Source: Anastrepha obliqua
Lineage: Eukaryota > Arthropoda > Insecta > Diptera > Tephritidae
Assembly (NCBI RefSeq): GCF_027943255.1
Contig: NC_072892.1
Coordinates: 25,691,792 to 25,755,791, forward strand
Reading direction: 5' to 3'
DNA: 64,000 nucleotides
The position numbers were made by a program, and so were the translations under genes. This document shows, in pieces, positions 31,086 through 41,249 of this stretch. A model generated the notes under the pieces. That model was not told the DNA's origin and ran no database searches. It saw only the letters and a list, made by a program, of their open reading frames with translations. The stretch's first letter is position 1; every line of letters starts with the position of its first letter.

Positions 31086-31988
31086 ATGGTTACTCAGGAG
31101 GAAATAAAGGCCATCGGTGCAGTACTAAATAGTAAAGAACGTCCACTGAAAGAACGTTTTCGTGCATTATTTACACTAAAAAATCTTGGAGGCGCTACAG
31201 CAATAGAAGAAATCAGTCGGGGATTCACAGATGACTCAGCGCTGTTAAAGCATGAGCTAGCGTATTGTCTTGGACAAATGCAAGATAAAAAAGCTATAAA
31301 TATTTTAACAAAAGTTCTCGCTGATACAACACAAGAACCGATGGTTCGCCATGAAGCCGGTGAAGCACTTGGCGCTATCAGTGCACCTGAAGTTATACCG
31401 ATATTGGAGCAGTACAAAGAGGACCCTGTAGTAGAAGTAGCAGAAACATGTTTAATTGCACTAGAACGTGTTTGCTGGCATCAGAGCGGACAAAAAGTAG
31501 ATGATAGCAATCCCTATTCATCCGTCGATCCCTCACCCCCTACGGCTGGTGACAAAACAGTTGAAGAACTAAAAACAATCTACTTAGATCCAAAGCATAG
31601 TTTGTTTGATCGCTACCGCGCTATGTTCAGCCTTCGAAATCTACGAACCCCTGAAAGTGTTTTAGCCATCGCAGAAGGCTTGAAAGACTCTTCAGCACTA
31701 TTTCGGCACGAGGTAGCATTTGTATTGGGTCAAATACAAGAACCTTGCAGTATTCCTTATCTTAAGGAGAATTTGGAAGACCGAAACGAAAATGAAATGG
31801 TACGTCACGAGTGTGCCGAAGCTTTGGGGGCAATTGCTACAGAAGAATGTATTAATATTCTAAACCGCTTCGCAGAGGATGAACAACGCGTTGTAAAGGA
31901 GAGTTGTGAGATAGCATTGGATATGTGCGAGTATGAGAACAGTCCGGAATTCCAGTATGCAGATGGTTTAGCAAAAATGAGTGCCTAA
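31086..31988 (+). CDS. nero: Deoxyhypusine hydroxylase (DOHH; Drosophila nero)
   Basis: A 300-residue intronless frame. It is a HEAT-repeat di-iron enzyme that hydroxylates the deoxyhypusine residue of eIF5A, the last step of hypusine synthesis, in the cytosol. Two symmetrical halves each carry two His-Glu iron-binding motifs, visible at H56-E57 (KHELAYCLGQ), H89-E90 (RHEAGEALGA), H208-E209 (RHEVAFVLGQ) and H241-E242 (RHECAEALGA). These match the four metal-binding pairs of human DOHH, and the length is also typical (about 300). The halves are joined by a loop rich in Ser and Pro (about 135-155). The start ATG at 31086 fits the family's N-terminus. The gene appears intact. Confidence 0.97.
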   Translation: MVTQEEIKAIGAVLNSKERPLKERFRALFTLKNLGGATAIEEISRGFTDDSALLKHELAYCLGQMQDKKAINILTKVLADTTQEPMVRHEAGEALGAISAPEVIPILEQYKEDPVVEVAETCLIALERVCWHQSGQKVDDSNPYSSVDPSPPTAGDKTVEELKTIYLDPKHSLFDRYRAMFSLRNLRTPESVLAIAEGLKDSSALFRHEVAFVLGQIQEPCSIPYLKENLEDRNENEMVRHECAEALGAIATEECINILNRFAEDEQRVVKESCEIALDMCEYENSPEFQYADGLAKMSA

Positions 31989-32078
31989 GTTAAATATGTA
32001 AAGAGTATGTGATATGGAGTGAAATATTCATCTGCTTGTTGATTATATTTTTTTAATATATGTTTCTGTGCTGTGCAA

Positions 32079-32084
32079 AATAAA
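32079..32084 (+). terminator. Polyadenylation signal of DOHH
   Basis: AATAAA lies 90 bases after the stop, the first canonical signal downstream. Confidence 0.65.
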
Positions 32085-32129
32085 ATACAGTTTCACTAAG
32101 TAAACATTTTTATTTACATTGTTTCAAAT

Positions 32130-32380
32130 TCTCTTCTTCTTAATTGGCGCAATAACCGCTTACGAGATTTTGGCCGAGTTTAGGAAAGCGCGCCAATCGT
32201 TTCTTTCTCGTGCTAACCGGCGCCAATTGGACACACCAAATGAAGTCAAGCCCTTCACCACCTGATCTTTTCAACGCAGAGGAGGCCTTCCTCTTCCTCT
32301 GCTACCACCAGCTGGTACCGCATCGAATACTTCAAAGCCGGAGCGTTTGTATCCATTCGGATCCATGACCCTAATTACTA
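32130..32380. repeat. Interspersed repeat fragment
   Basis: A GC-richer block (CTTCTTAATTGGCGCAATAA ... AACGCAGAGGAGGCCTTCCT ... GGAGCGTTTGTATCCATTCG) unlike its AT-rich surroundings. I recall closely similar sequence as a dispersed repeat in tephritid genomes, but this is memory only and the class is unknown. Confidence 0.35.
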
Positions 32381-32548
32381 TAAAATTACTTTAATTTTAA
32401 TTTACGAAATTCTCAAATATTTCTTCTGTGCTTCCACTATACCATACTCGATTTGGTATGTCTGGATCTTCATGAAATGCCAAGCATTTTCGTTGGGATT
32501 AAATTGGACAATAAGTTTTTCACTGAAAGCAGAAAACGTAAAGTTACT

Positions 32549-34137
32549 CATGCCTATTATGATAAACGTCGGATGATATGCGGCGGGAGTTAACTCGATC
32601 CGCACTCTATTCACTTTTTCACTAAAATGGCATTATTGTTACCGACGGATGCACTGCATTACAATCCGTGAACTGTGTTATCAGCATAAACAGTTGTGCG
32701 AAAATTTCAAAAGACCAATAAATATTTGTTAAGTGTGTAAAAAGGATTCAATAGCGTTTTATATAGATTTTATTGAAAGTACAAGCAATGATGCAAGACG
32801 AACCCGGAAAAATGTAAGGGATAATGCTGTTGACGTGTTCCAGTTGCCTGATGATGTGTAAGTTCACTTTTTAAGGACAATTGACGAAAATTTATGTGAA
32901 CTCCTCTTGTAGATTTGTTAAGCGCTTCCGCCTTAATAAGATAGCTTTCCAATATGTTCTTAACATATTAAAGATGGAAATGCCTCCTGTTATTAAAACA
33001 TGGTCGATATAGCCAGAGCTCAAACTAGAAGCCTGTCTAAGATTTTTTGCTGAAGGGGGTTATCAAAATGGTACTGGGCAAGATTTTAATATTGGCATGG
33101 CGCAGTCCACAGTGTCCATAGTACTGTCAGAAGGTTTAAATATTTTAGAGGCAACACTATGCCCCAAATGGATAAGCTTGGCAATGACCGAGACTGAAGA
33201 GCTTGAAGCCAATCGTTTCCACGACAGTCGGTTCTACGTTACCGAAACGACCCGGATTTATATCCGGTCAAGGACTGTCACTCCAGCAGCATTCCCCGTA
33301 TGTAAGTATGGGGAATGTTTATGCTGTTACAACAACAACAACAAGCTTGAAGCCAAAAGATATTTTTTTGGAAAAACAAGAATTCCCGGCATAGTTATAT
33401 GCGTAGATGGCACCCACATACAAATTTTGAAACCTGCTGGAGACAATTCGTACCTTTATTATAACGATAAAGGTAGTTCCCTATTTTCGCCTCCACCAGT
33501 TGCTTGTAATTCCCTTTTATTGTGCGCCAACTTTTTCTTTACTGCTGATTTAAAATCTGACCAAACCTTTAATTAAAACGCAAAGAAGTACTTATATTCT
33601 CAATGAACTTTTGAATTATCAACAAACCTTTTTCCATTCTGAAATACTCTTCGATGGGGGCCCTTATGAATTCAGTTCCTCACGCACACTCTCCCAAAAT
33701 TGCTCTACCTCGTCAAGAGCACTCCTGGTAAAATTTTTTGCAATATCGGGACGCTCCTTCATACGAGATATTAAACCTTTAAATTGCTCTCTGGTGGTTG
33801 TGCGTTTCCTAAAAAATATAAATTTTGCCATTTGTATAAATTTTGCCAATATATATAATCCGAAAAAAACAAATAAAAATGTTTTTCCTTACATTTTATT
33901 GCTCTCCATCTTTATTATAATAATATCCGCAACGCAATGACCTGCGGATGAGAAACGAGTAAATTTGTTTGAAACGCGAATTGAATGCGTTGTTGGTAAT
34001 GCCATTTTTTTAATCGATCCGTAAACCACATTATCGATCCGCATACTGCTTTATCCGACGTTTATTATGATACCGAATACTGTCGGATCGAGTATAACTC
34101 CCTCCGCAACCATCCGGCGGATACCATAATAGGGGTG
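32549..34137 (+). mobile_element. PIF/Harbinger element retaining both genes as relics
   Basis: The diverged inverted ends (CATGCCTATTATG at left; CACCCCTATTATG in reverse complement at right) extend about 60 bp at about 70% and are flanked by ACT (32546-32548, 34138-34140). The plus strand encodes a HARBI1-like transposase: FVKRFRLNKIAFQYVL (after a probable 50-bp intron), EACLRFFAEGGYQ, TVSIVLSEGLNIL, then a RYFFGKTRIPGIVICVDGTH block with the first catalytic Asp. The C-terminal half is missing. The minus strand (about 33600-33849) encodes a Myb/SANT-like relic (REQFKGLISRMKERPDIAKN, LDEVEQFWESVREELN, then GPPSKSISEWKKV after a stop). Harbingers carry such a second gene. A SINE interrupts the transposase. 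Confidence 0.8.
33213..33344 (+). repeat. Short structured SINE with (CAA)n tail (family 2)
   Basis: The insert is flanked by GCTTGAAGCCAA (33201-33212 and 33345-33356). Its removal restores the Harbinger frame (ETEKLEAKRYFF). The 132-bp unit starts TCGTTTCCACGACAGTCGG, contains two perfect-stem hairpins (CCGGATTTATATCCGG and CATTCCCC...GGGGAATG) and ends in TATGCTGTTA then CAACAACAACAA. Related pieces lie at 57468-57556, 61612-61672 and inside the intron at 62945-63043. The length, tail and duplication show RNA-mediated movement; the origin of the head is unknown. Confidence 0.7.
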
Positions 34138-34140
34138 ACT

Positions 34141-34839
34141 ATCGTACAAGTGTTCAACGAAATTTATACCCACGATTTTGACACGGCCACAGAATTCACC
34201 ATGAAAATGTTGTTATTCATATGCAAAAAGGGAGCCCTAATTGAAGGTATTCAATTTTCTTTCAGTTAATTCTAAATATGATTTTGTACTGATACGCTTT
34301 ATTTGCCAATCTTGAAAGGTCTATCTTTTTACAACTCTCCTAATGGAGGTTTACACGAATAAGTTTTAAGACAATTTGTCTTTGAATCTCCAACTCAATC
34401 CCGCTTTTGCCCTATGCACTCAAACTTTTGAACTAAGCATCCTTGATAAATTTGTTTGTTAAATTTTAGGGGCAGAGAACAGTAATTTTTACAATACCAA
34501 ATACAATTCTTAATTTGTATTTTAATAGTCGATATTGTGCACTCTCGCTTTAACTTATTACATTCCATTTTTTTTTACTTGAGATATGGTATTTTGAATT
34601 TCAAAGCCACTGGTTCTTATATTTTGCCCCATTTATTTTTTTGTATTGTGGTTGAAATTTTGACATTCAAAATACCAATTGCAATTGTCGATCTAGTGTC
34701 ACCACCTTATTCGCCTTGATAAAACAATTTTCAAATATAAGAATTAAACAATTACATATTTACGTATTTTATTACTTACACTTCCATTCTTTCCAGTTCG
34801 AATATAAAGAGTTGATTCAAGGTGTCAGCTTAATTTTCC
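34141..34839. other. Spacer before awd; possible core promoter near 34797-34830
   Basis: No gene is recognised in this spacer. Near its end, AATATAAAG (34801-34809) is followed about 20 bases later by GTCAGCTT, a weak TATA-initiator pair. The same segment also contains TTTCTTTCCAG, which could be a splice acceptor for an upstream leader exon. Which is used cannot be decided from sequence. Confidence 0.35.
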
Positions 34840-35010
34840 ATGCAACCCTGGCCACTACCGGCATTATTTGTCGAATGGCTTGTGCGCAATAGCATGAAAA
34901 ACTTGTCTTCCTGCTCTATCACCCTCTCGTTTTCACAAAATAATTTGGTGGGGAAAAAAATTGTAATGATTGGTTCAATTCTGGCATTCTTCTCGTTGTT
35001 CTCATACGCA

Positions 35011-35682
35011 ATGGCAGCAAATAAGGAGCGTACTTTCATCATGGTGAAACCCGATGGAGTCCAACGTGGACTCGTCGGCAAGATCATCGAGCGCTTCGAA
35101 CAAAAGGGCTTCAAATTGGTGGCTATGAAGTTCACATGGGTGAGTAGAGCTTGTAGGAGGTGGCATCTAATCGAATTAATTGTCATTTGCAAAGTCGGGG
35201 TAGATTGGAATTTCGGACTTTCCAGTGTAAATTTTCCCGAGGGACTGATTTGAGGTTAGGTTTGATTTAGGGAATTTGCCACATGTCACTAATTTTGTTT
35301 TCAAGATGGACGAAGTGCTATTTAATTTTATTGTTTCGTTTGCTTTTAGGCATCAAAGGATCTTTTGGAGAAACACTATGCTGATTTGTCTGCCCGTCCC
35401 TTCTTCCCCGGTTTGGTCAACTACATGAGTTCTGGTCCAGTGGTTCCCATGGTGTGGGAGGGTTTGAATGTTGTGAAGACCGGTCGCCAAATGTTGGGTG
35501 CCACCAACCCAGCTGACTCCCTGCCCGGCACCATTCGTGGTGATTTCTGCATCCAGGTAGGCCGTAACATCATCCACGGCTCCGACGCTGTAGAATCGGC
35601 AAACAAGGAAATCGCTCTTTGGTTCAACGAGAAAGAGTTGGTATCATGGCAACCAGCTGCTGAGGGTTGGGTATACGAATAA
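35011..35682 (+). CDS. awd: Nucleoside diphosphate kinase (Abnormal wing discs)
   Basis: Two exons, 35011-35139 and 35350-35682 (GT-AG, phase 0), encode 153 residues, the exact length of Drosophila Awd and almost identical to it. The enzyme transfers gamma-phosphate between nucleoside triphosphates and diphosphates in the cytosol through a phospho-histidine. Visible are the NDPK start [16 protein letters not shown], the catalytic H119 in [10 protein letters not shown], and P97 in NPADS, the residue changed in the Drosophila Killer-of-prune allele (known). An in-frame ATG at 34966 would add 15 mostly hydrophobic residues, and one at 34840 would add 57. The 35011 start is chosen from family conservation. 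The polyadenylation signal is at 35762. Confidence 0.97.
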
Positions 35683-35761
35683 GATGTTAAATGTATTACT
35701 GTTGTGAATACTCCATACGAAACATGTTATTAAGTAAAAAGTACGCTTCTGCCACTATTCC

Positions 35762-35767
35762 AATAAA
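35762..35767 (+). terminator. Polyadenylation signal of awd
   Basis: AATAAA 80 bases after the awd stop codon. The convergent minus-strand gene ends about 210 bp further on. Confidence 0.65.
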
Positions 35768-35976
35768 GTAAAGGGATGTTAAGTAATTTACAAGTATTAT
35801 TTGTAAACCTAATGGAAAAAGGTATGATTGTAATATATGTACGTGAACAATATTTTGTTTGGAAGTGTGTAAAACTTCAGTAAGCTTTATTAGTTATGAT
35901 TTTTTCGCTTATATAAGAGGAAGTACATTTTTTTTATTACTACGGCATTAAATGCAACAAGTGAATTCTGTAGCTA

Positions 35977-36783
35977 TCACGTAAATCTGTATTCCTGCCA
36001 CTCTACTGCAGAATTTTCGTGGGGTAAGACCCAACCACAGTGTATACAGGAGCCGTGTTTACTATGCGTCAGATAACTATCCCAGATGTGCCTTACCCGC
36101 AGGAAATCGCTAATTTTTTGCTCACCGCCATAATACGAGAGTTCAGCAGGTCCAAAGAAAACCTCGGTCCATTGGTCCTCTACATTTTTTTCTTTTGAAC
36201 ACTCGGACGTGTTCTCTTTTAACACTTTGCTCCAAGTGGCGCGCAAATCGTGTAGTTGTGCGGCGAATTCTCTTGTTTTATTCTCGCTTCTTCCACGTGA
36301 GAAATGCAACATTTTTAGCAATTCAAACGTCCGCAGGAAGCGTTGAGCGTCGTAGTGGTGATTATGAAGCTTTTTTGACATCGATTGAGTTGGGTGAACT
36401 GTAGACGACACAGGTTTGATATGAGAAGTAAGCGAAGGTGCTTCAACAGTTGGCGATACTAATGTGGATGTTGAAGATGTTTTTGTCTTCAAAGTGGTTT
36501 TCTTCCCTGCAACTGTTTTTATTTGTTTCCTTTTCAACTTCTTGAGTTTACGCTGTATTCTCCTTTTCTTCACCTTATTGGCAAATCTTTCTAACGACGA
36601 ATTCTCTACTACGACGAGCAGGTCATCGGTTTGCTGCATCAATCTGTTCACAAGCGTTACAGAAGCTCCATTAACGTCTGCCAACTCTTCCAACTGCTTA
36701 ACATTAGTAACGATATTTTGTATGCTATTCTTTAATTGCGAAATACTTGAGATTTTAAAATTTGCTTTATAGGAATGAGTCAT
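35977..36783 (-). CDS. PDCD7/U11-59K-like protein (minor spliceosome)
   Basis: A 268-residue frame starts at ATG 36783. Upstream codons include TTG only, and TTTCTCGCAG just before the ATG could be a splice acceptor, so an upstream exon is possible. The N-terminal 85 residues look helical. A very basic stretch follows (NKVKKRRIQRKLKKLKRK, about 80-100), then a Ser/Thr linker. The C-terminal third has YDAQRFLRTFELLKML, FAAQLHDLRATW, WTEVFFGPAELSYY and FLRVRHIWDSYL, ending CGWVLPHENSAVEW. These last motifs match the conserved C-terminus of PDCD7, the 59K protein of the U11/U12 di-snRNP. It is shorter than human PDCD7 (about 485) through loss of the Pro-rich N-terminus. It converges on awd. Confidence 0.65.
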   Translation of the reverse strand: MTHSYKANFKISSISQLKNSIQNIVTNVKQLEELADVNGASVTLVNRLMQQTDDLLVVVENSSLERFANKVKKRRIQRKLKKLKRKQIKTVAGKKTTLKTKTSSTSTLVSPTVEAPSLTSHIKPVSSTVHPTQSMSKKLHNHHYDAQRFLRTFELLKMLHFSRGRSENKTREFAAQLHDLRATWSKVLKENTSECSKEKNVEDQWTEVFFGPAELSYYGGEQKISDFLRVRHIWDSYLTHSKHGSCIHCGWVLPHENSAVEWQEYRFT

Positions 36784-36925
36784 ATCTGCGTGCTCTGCGA
36801 GAAACGTCTCCAAACTTTAACTTACATATGTGCTTTTTAAGTAACAATAAAATCAGTTTTAAATAATGCTTCAATAATTAATCGTATAAAATGGAATTTG
36901 CTTTTCAATGTTTTTTATGGTAGGG

Positions 36926-37335
36926 TTAGTTTGTATTCGCAAGCACGTTCTTTGCCTCGTTTACTACTTGCGTTGCGGTTTCGTATTCTTTTGTTTCTTT
37001 TAGCTCTTCCTCGTCTGACAAAAATTTTGTCAGAGCTTCCAACTCCCTTTTCAATCTGTAAAGAAAAGTTCCCAGTTTTTCAACATCACACTATTTTAAA
37101 TGAACATCTGTTCGCCCCATGCTTACCTATGCAAAGTGTCTGGCACCATCATCAAACACTCCGAGATTACTTCTTGTTGCTTCCTTAAAACATGCTCATC
37201 GGCCCCCTCACTTTTGAATCTTTCTAAGCGTTTCTGCTCTATCCCCACCTCCTTTTCACAAACTGTTTTCTCTTTTGTCAAACGCTTCACAACGCCCGTT
37301 TTGATCGTTAACTGTCGCAAGCGCGGATCGGCCAT
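36926..37335 (-). CDS. TBCA: Tubulin-specific chaperone A (TBCA)
   Basis: Exons 37127-37335 and 36926-37055 join with a split Arg codon (AG + A) to give 112 residues; the usual length is about 108. The protein is a three-helix bundle that holds beta-tubulin in the tubulin folding pathway. Visible are MADPRLRQLTIKTGVVKRL (family N-terminus), KEKTVCEKEV, KQQEVISECLMMVPDT, LKRELEALTKFLSDEEE and a final ETATQVVNEAK helix. The stop codon is only about 140 bp from the start of the PDCD7-like gene on the same strand. Intact. Confidence 0.93.
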
Positions 37336-38270
37336 GAAGTCTATTGCTCTGCGTGTCTAAACAAATATTAATAGCTTAAAGTTGCTTTTTATAAGTGTTT
37401 TTACAATTCTGCACCCTAAGCAAAGCGTACAATGATTTTCTAGCTTGATATAGTTTAAATTTATGAGTCACAAAACAGCCGGCCTCCTACGCTTTTATTT
37501 ACTTGCTGCTATTGTCGTTGAATGTCCACAAATGTCAGAAATAACTAGAGAAAATAGTCGTGTTCGATAACATCAAAATTTGTAAAAATTGTTCCTAATT
37601 TTAGCAAGTAGGCGTTCGTTAAAGCCAAACAATTTTCCCTCACTGAAAAACGAAAAAAACCAAAGTGACATTTCGCTGCAAGCAGATTTTTTATGTAATC
37701 CGTTATTTCGTGCACTTTTGCCCTTCCGCTGGTTCGAGATTTGTAATTTATAGTCATAAACGATAAAAAGGTAAATTTATCAACAAAACATTTTTGTATG
37801 TTAAGCATATTTATGGAAATTTTGTGGATAAAACAAACATTTATACTATAAATAATCTTTTTACCAGTTTTTGCAAATGATGGATAATTTTTTGTTCGTT
37901 AATTTTTTGGCTTTTTTTTCACTTTAGGAGAGAATTTTTGCTTATGCTCTGTACAGAGAGCCTCTGTATTTGGATTGATAGTTGGTGACACGGTGCACAG
38001 AATATTAAAGGTGACGTCTTCCGAGAACCTAAAGTAGCGGTTTTACACGATTTTGACAATTTGCTGATGTTATGAGTCATAATAATACAAAACAAACAAA
38101 AGGGAGTGCAATTATGTGTTGGCTATGAATGTCTGTGAATGGCTTGTTAATATTGTAATGTGAGGATTTGTGACTTTTAAATTAAACGAACTAATGAAAA
38201 TGGGGACCCGCGTGCTAAATTATGAAAGCAAAAATGAATATAAAACCTCTAAATTAGTTTTTGTTTGTGT
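37336..38270. other. Intergenic, nothing recognised
   Basis: AT-rich sequence upstream of TBCA. The predicted frames (for example 37545-37808) are low complexity and lack domains. It probably includes the TBCA promoter close to 37336-37450. Confidence 0.4.
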
Positions 38271-38277
38271 TTTTATG

Positions 38278-39135
38278 GGGAAGACGCCGCACACTGGGGA
38301 TTTTGCGGAAAAAAGTCAAATTTGCAACATACCACCTACGCAATGTTTAATGGTATTTCTAAATTCCAGAATAGAACCACCAATAAAATTAAAAAGAATT
38401 ACTAAACTCCGACTTACAGTTTTTTTTTATAGATATGTCAAAAGTATAATTTTTTTATAGTATTGAACTGACCAAGAAAAAACTTCAAAGCCCAAGGTGG
38501 TTTTTTTTCTTTTTGCTTGAGCCGACTTCCAATTTTTTATTTTTCATTTAGGGTACGATATTTTTATATATTTTAGCCGGAAGAACAAAGGCTGTAAAGC
38601 ATTTGATTATCTATTTATAATTAATTTTACGAAAAAAAAAAAAATCATATTCCTTCATATTCTTGGATCTGCAAGTTGAGCTACATTTACCTACGGTCAG
38701 AAACTAGTATCAACGTGTTGCTTAATAACGTCTCTTTCAGTTTTAATCAATTGCAGGTGCCACCAGGCGCCACTGATTATTTTTTGGTAATGATAATAAC
38801 TAAACGCTTTCTAGTGTGTGCATAATGATAACGAAACACTTTTAATTTTGTTTTGACATTTTGAGGGTAATTCAGAATTTTGAACTTGCATGTATCCTGT
38901 GCGTAAATATTTGCTGGCTTATATTAATAAAAAAAAAAAAATTAAAATTTATGAATTAAAAAAAAAAAAATTTTTTTTTAAATTTTTTTAAAAAATAGTT
39001 TTTAGACATGTTCTTTTCATACACAAATATATACAACTTCGTTAGTAGTAAAAATGTAAATATTTTTTGGGATGCATACTTTTTTCCGCATCTCTGTACA
39101 AAAATCCCCAGTGTGCGCCGTGGCAAGACAGTGTG
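38278..39135. mobile_element. Possible inverted-repeat element of about 860 bp
   Basis: CGCCGCACACTGGGGATTTT at 38285 is matched at 19 of 20 positions by the reverse complement of 39101-39120. The match continues (GCGGAAAAAAG) after a 12-base gap. The interior is AT-rich with no coding capacity. No target duplication was found, so the ends are approximate. Confidence 0.4.
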
Positions 39136-40539
39136 TGTGAATGTATGGATTTCTTGGCTGTGCAGTTTTTATTTCTTCATAAAAAAGTAATTTTCTTTAT
39201 TTTTGCTTGTATATTCTTAGGACATGACGTCGCTGCGCCTTCGGAAGACGTAATCTTGTATTCTATCATTCTTTGGTTGGTGATGACCATGAGGTTGTGG
39301 CATTCGTGCAACAATAACATTTTTAAAATTAGAAATGTCAAGGGAAAAAGTGAAAGACAGTAGAAGAATGAAATGAATGACAATTAGATAAAATTAGTTT
39401 GTCGTCCGTTCACAACGCAACAACAGCTTTCATCATTCCGTTTCACTGGCATTTCTAAATTAAAGCAGAAATGAAGAAGAAGAACTCTATTACTCTAAAG
39501 ACACCACCTTCTGTAGACATGCTTTGGTGATGGCTATTTTTGTTATCGAACACAACTAATAACAACCATTCACAATTGATAGAGCGGAAATGGTTATAGT
39601 CAAGGCGAAAACACAATTTTAGTATTGAAGTACATAAGAATTTCGCCAAAAATATATGTAGATATGTAATGATTATGTGTCTTTTTCTTATCAAATGTAA
39701 ACTGGGACGCTTTTGATACCTTAACCTGATGATGCAAGAGAAATCAATAGGAAACCAAGTCTTGGACTCACGAGAAAAATTAGTACCAATAATATTAGTG
39801 ATGCCTTCCACTTTGAAATGTTGAAAACGCTGTTCTGACTTTTTAGCAATTTTATATACCCTTCTTTTTAAAACTTGAGATTATGAACCTTCTTTGAAAG
39901 AAACTTACGAAATGCACCTTCATAATTTGCTCTAATATATTTTTCATTCAAAACTCAGTTATGTAATTAGAAATTTTTTAAATTAAATATCTCGACAAAG
40001 AAAAAACATGCAATGAAACCGGCACTCGAAAGAAGAAAACAGAAAACTTGTTCTTTAGGATGCTGAAGTGTGTAAAGTTTTTTTTTAGAAAAATAGAAAT
40101 TGTAATGCTAAATAACTTCAAATATAGACCGAATCGTGTCTTTGCCATTTTAGGTTAAATTGTCTCGGAATCCTGAGCCACCAGAGTAATTGGCACGGGA
40201 TTTGAATTCCGTACGCCAAAAACTTTGACGATTTACTTTAGTTTCCGGTGGACATTTTTTTCAGTCTGTATACTTATTTTTACCGGAAGCAGGACAATAT
40301 TTAGTGGTTAAACGTAGTGGCTGAGCGGTTTCAGAGCAGTTTGACTGTTTGGGAAAATATAAATATTATTTGTTGCAATTTCCTGTATTACCGTTAGTAC
40401 GGTCTGAAATACACACAGCAGTGGTCAGGAAAACGAAATGCCTTACATCTCTAGCTGTTTAGCATATACGCCTTTGCATCTGCTCCCTAGCTCGGATCCC
40501 TCAGTGTAAAATCAAATAAAGTAGTCGGCAATAAAAAAT
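39136..40539. other. Intergenic, nothing recognised
   Basis: AT-rich DNA with scattered short frames and no domain. No RNA gene, repeat boundary or splice-supported exon could be supported. Confidence 0.4.
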
Positions 40540-40626
40540 ATTTGTGGAAAAACATCAAGATGCACACTAAAAATAGGAGGAGAAGCTCGGCCAAACACCG
40601 AACAGAAGTGTACACGCCAATTATTT
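40540..40626 (+). repeat. SINE family 1, 3' fragment
   Basis: TTTGTGGAAAAACATCAAGA, AGGAGGAGAAGCTCGGCCAA and TACACGCCAATTAT match the 3' half of the full-length copy at 15650-15970. The head is missing (5' truncation, as expected for a retroposon). Confidence 0.75.
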
Positions 40627-41086
40627 ATTTTTATTATTTTTTTAATCCATTAGATCCAGCTCCCTCATCATATCCGGCATAGGGTGAACGTTGACAATAA
40701 CAACATCTATTGATTCTGCAAATGGACTGGGTGTTAAGATTCTGGGGCTTCGCTGTCTAAGTAATATTGTGTGAGAAAGGGAAGGTCGGCTATGTGCTGA
40801 GAAAAGCTGATGAAATGAAGGACTCTGCTTCCCATTGATTGACACAGTTAATGACGGCGCCAAGGTCTTTGGACTGAACAATTGGATGATGTCTGCAAAG
40901 GATCAATAGGCTCAACCCGAGCCCTCTCACTCTAAAAATGATGATCAAGGTGGTCTTATCCCGTAAGCGCTTACAACGTCTATTAGGAAGAGGAATATGA
41001 AGCAACAGCCATTGTAATGTTGATAAAGTAGGCAGGTTTAACACGAAACAAGTATTTTGGCTAGTTTTGATAATTTTGCCAAATAT
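40627..41086. other. Spacer with an unrecognised GC-richer block
   Basis: Base composition is more balanced than in the flanks and a minus-strand frame (40642-40881) is open, but no domain can be recognised. It may be a decayed transposon; this is not supported further. Confidence 0.3.
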
Positions 41087-41242
41087 CAGGGTTGGTCATT
41101 TTGCACTGCCACTAAATTGCACTATCGCTAATTTTTAGTGGTAGTTAAAATAAGAGTTTCATGATCACTAAATCTTCAGTTTTTCAGTATTTTAACTATC
41201 CGCTAATTGCATTAATTATTTAGTGCATTATGCCCAATCCTG
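41087..41242. mobile_element. 156-bp hAT-type MITE
   Basis: The ends CAGGGTTGGTCATTTTGCAC and, in reverse complement, CAGGATTGGGCATAATGCAC are flanked by CCAAATAT (41079-41086) and CCAAATAA (41243-41250), a 7/8 duplication. The CAGGGTTGG start and 8-bp duplication indicate hAT. Confidence 0.7.
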
Positions 41243-41249
41243 CCAAATA

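Noticed and set aside
40180..40240. tRNA-like B-box (GGATTTGAATTCC)
   Set aside because: Spacing to any A-box is wrong and the B-box has an insertion.
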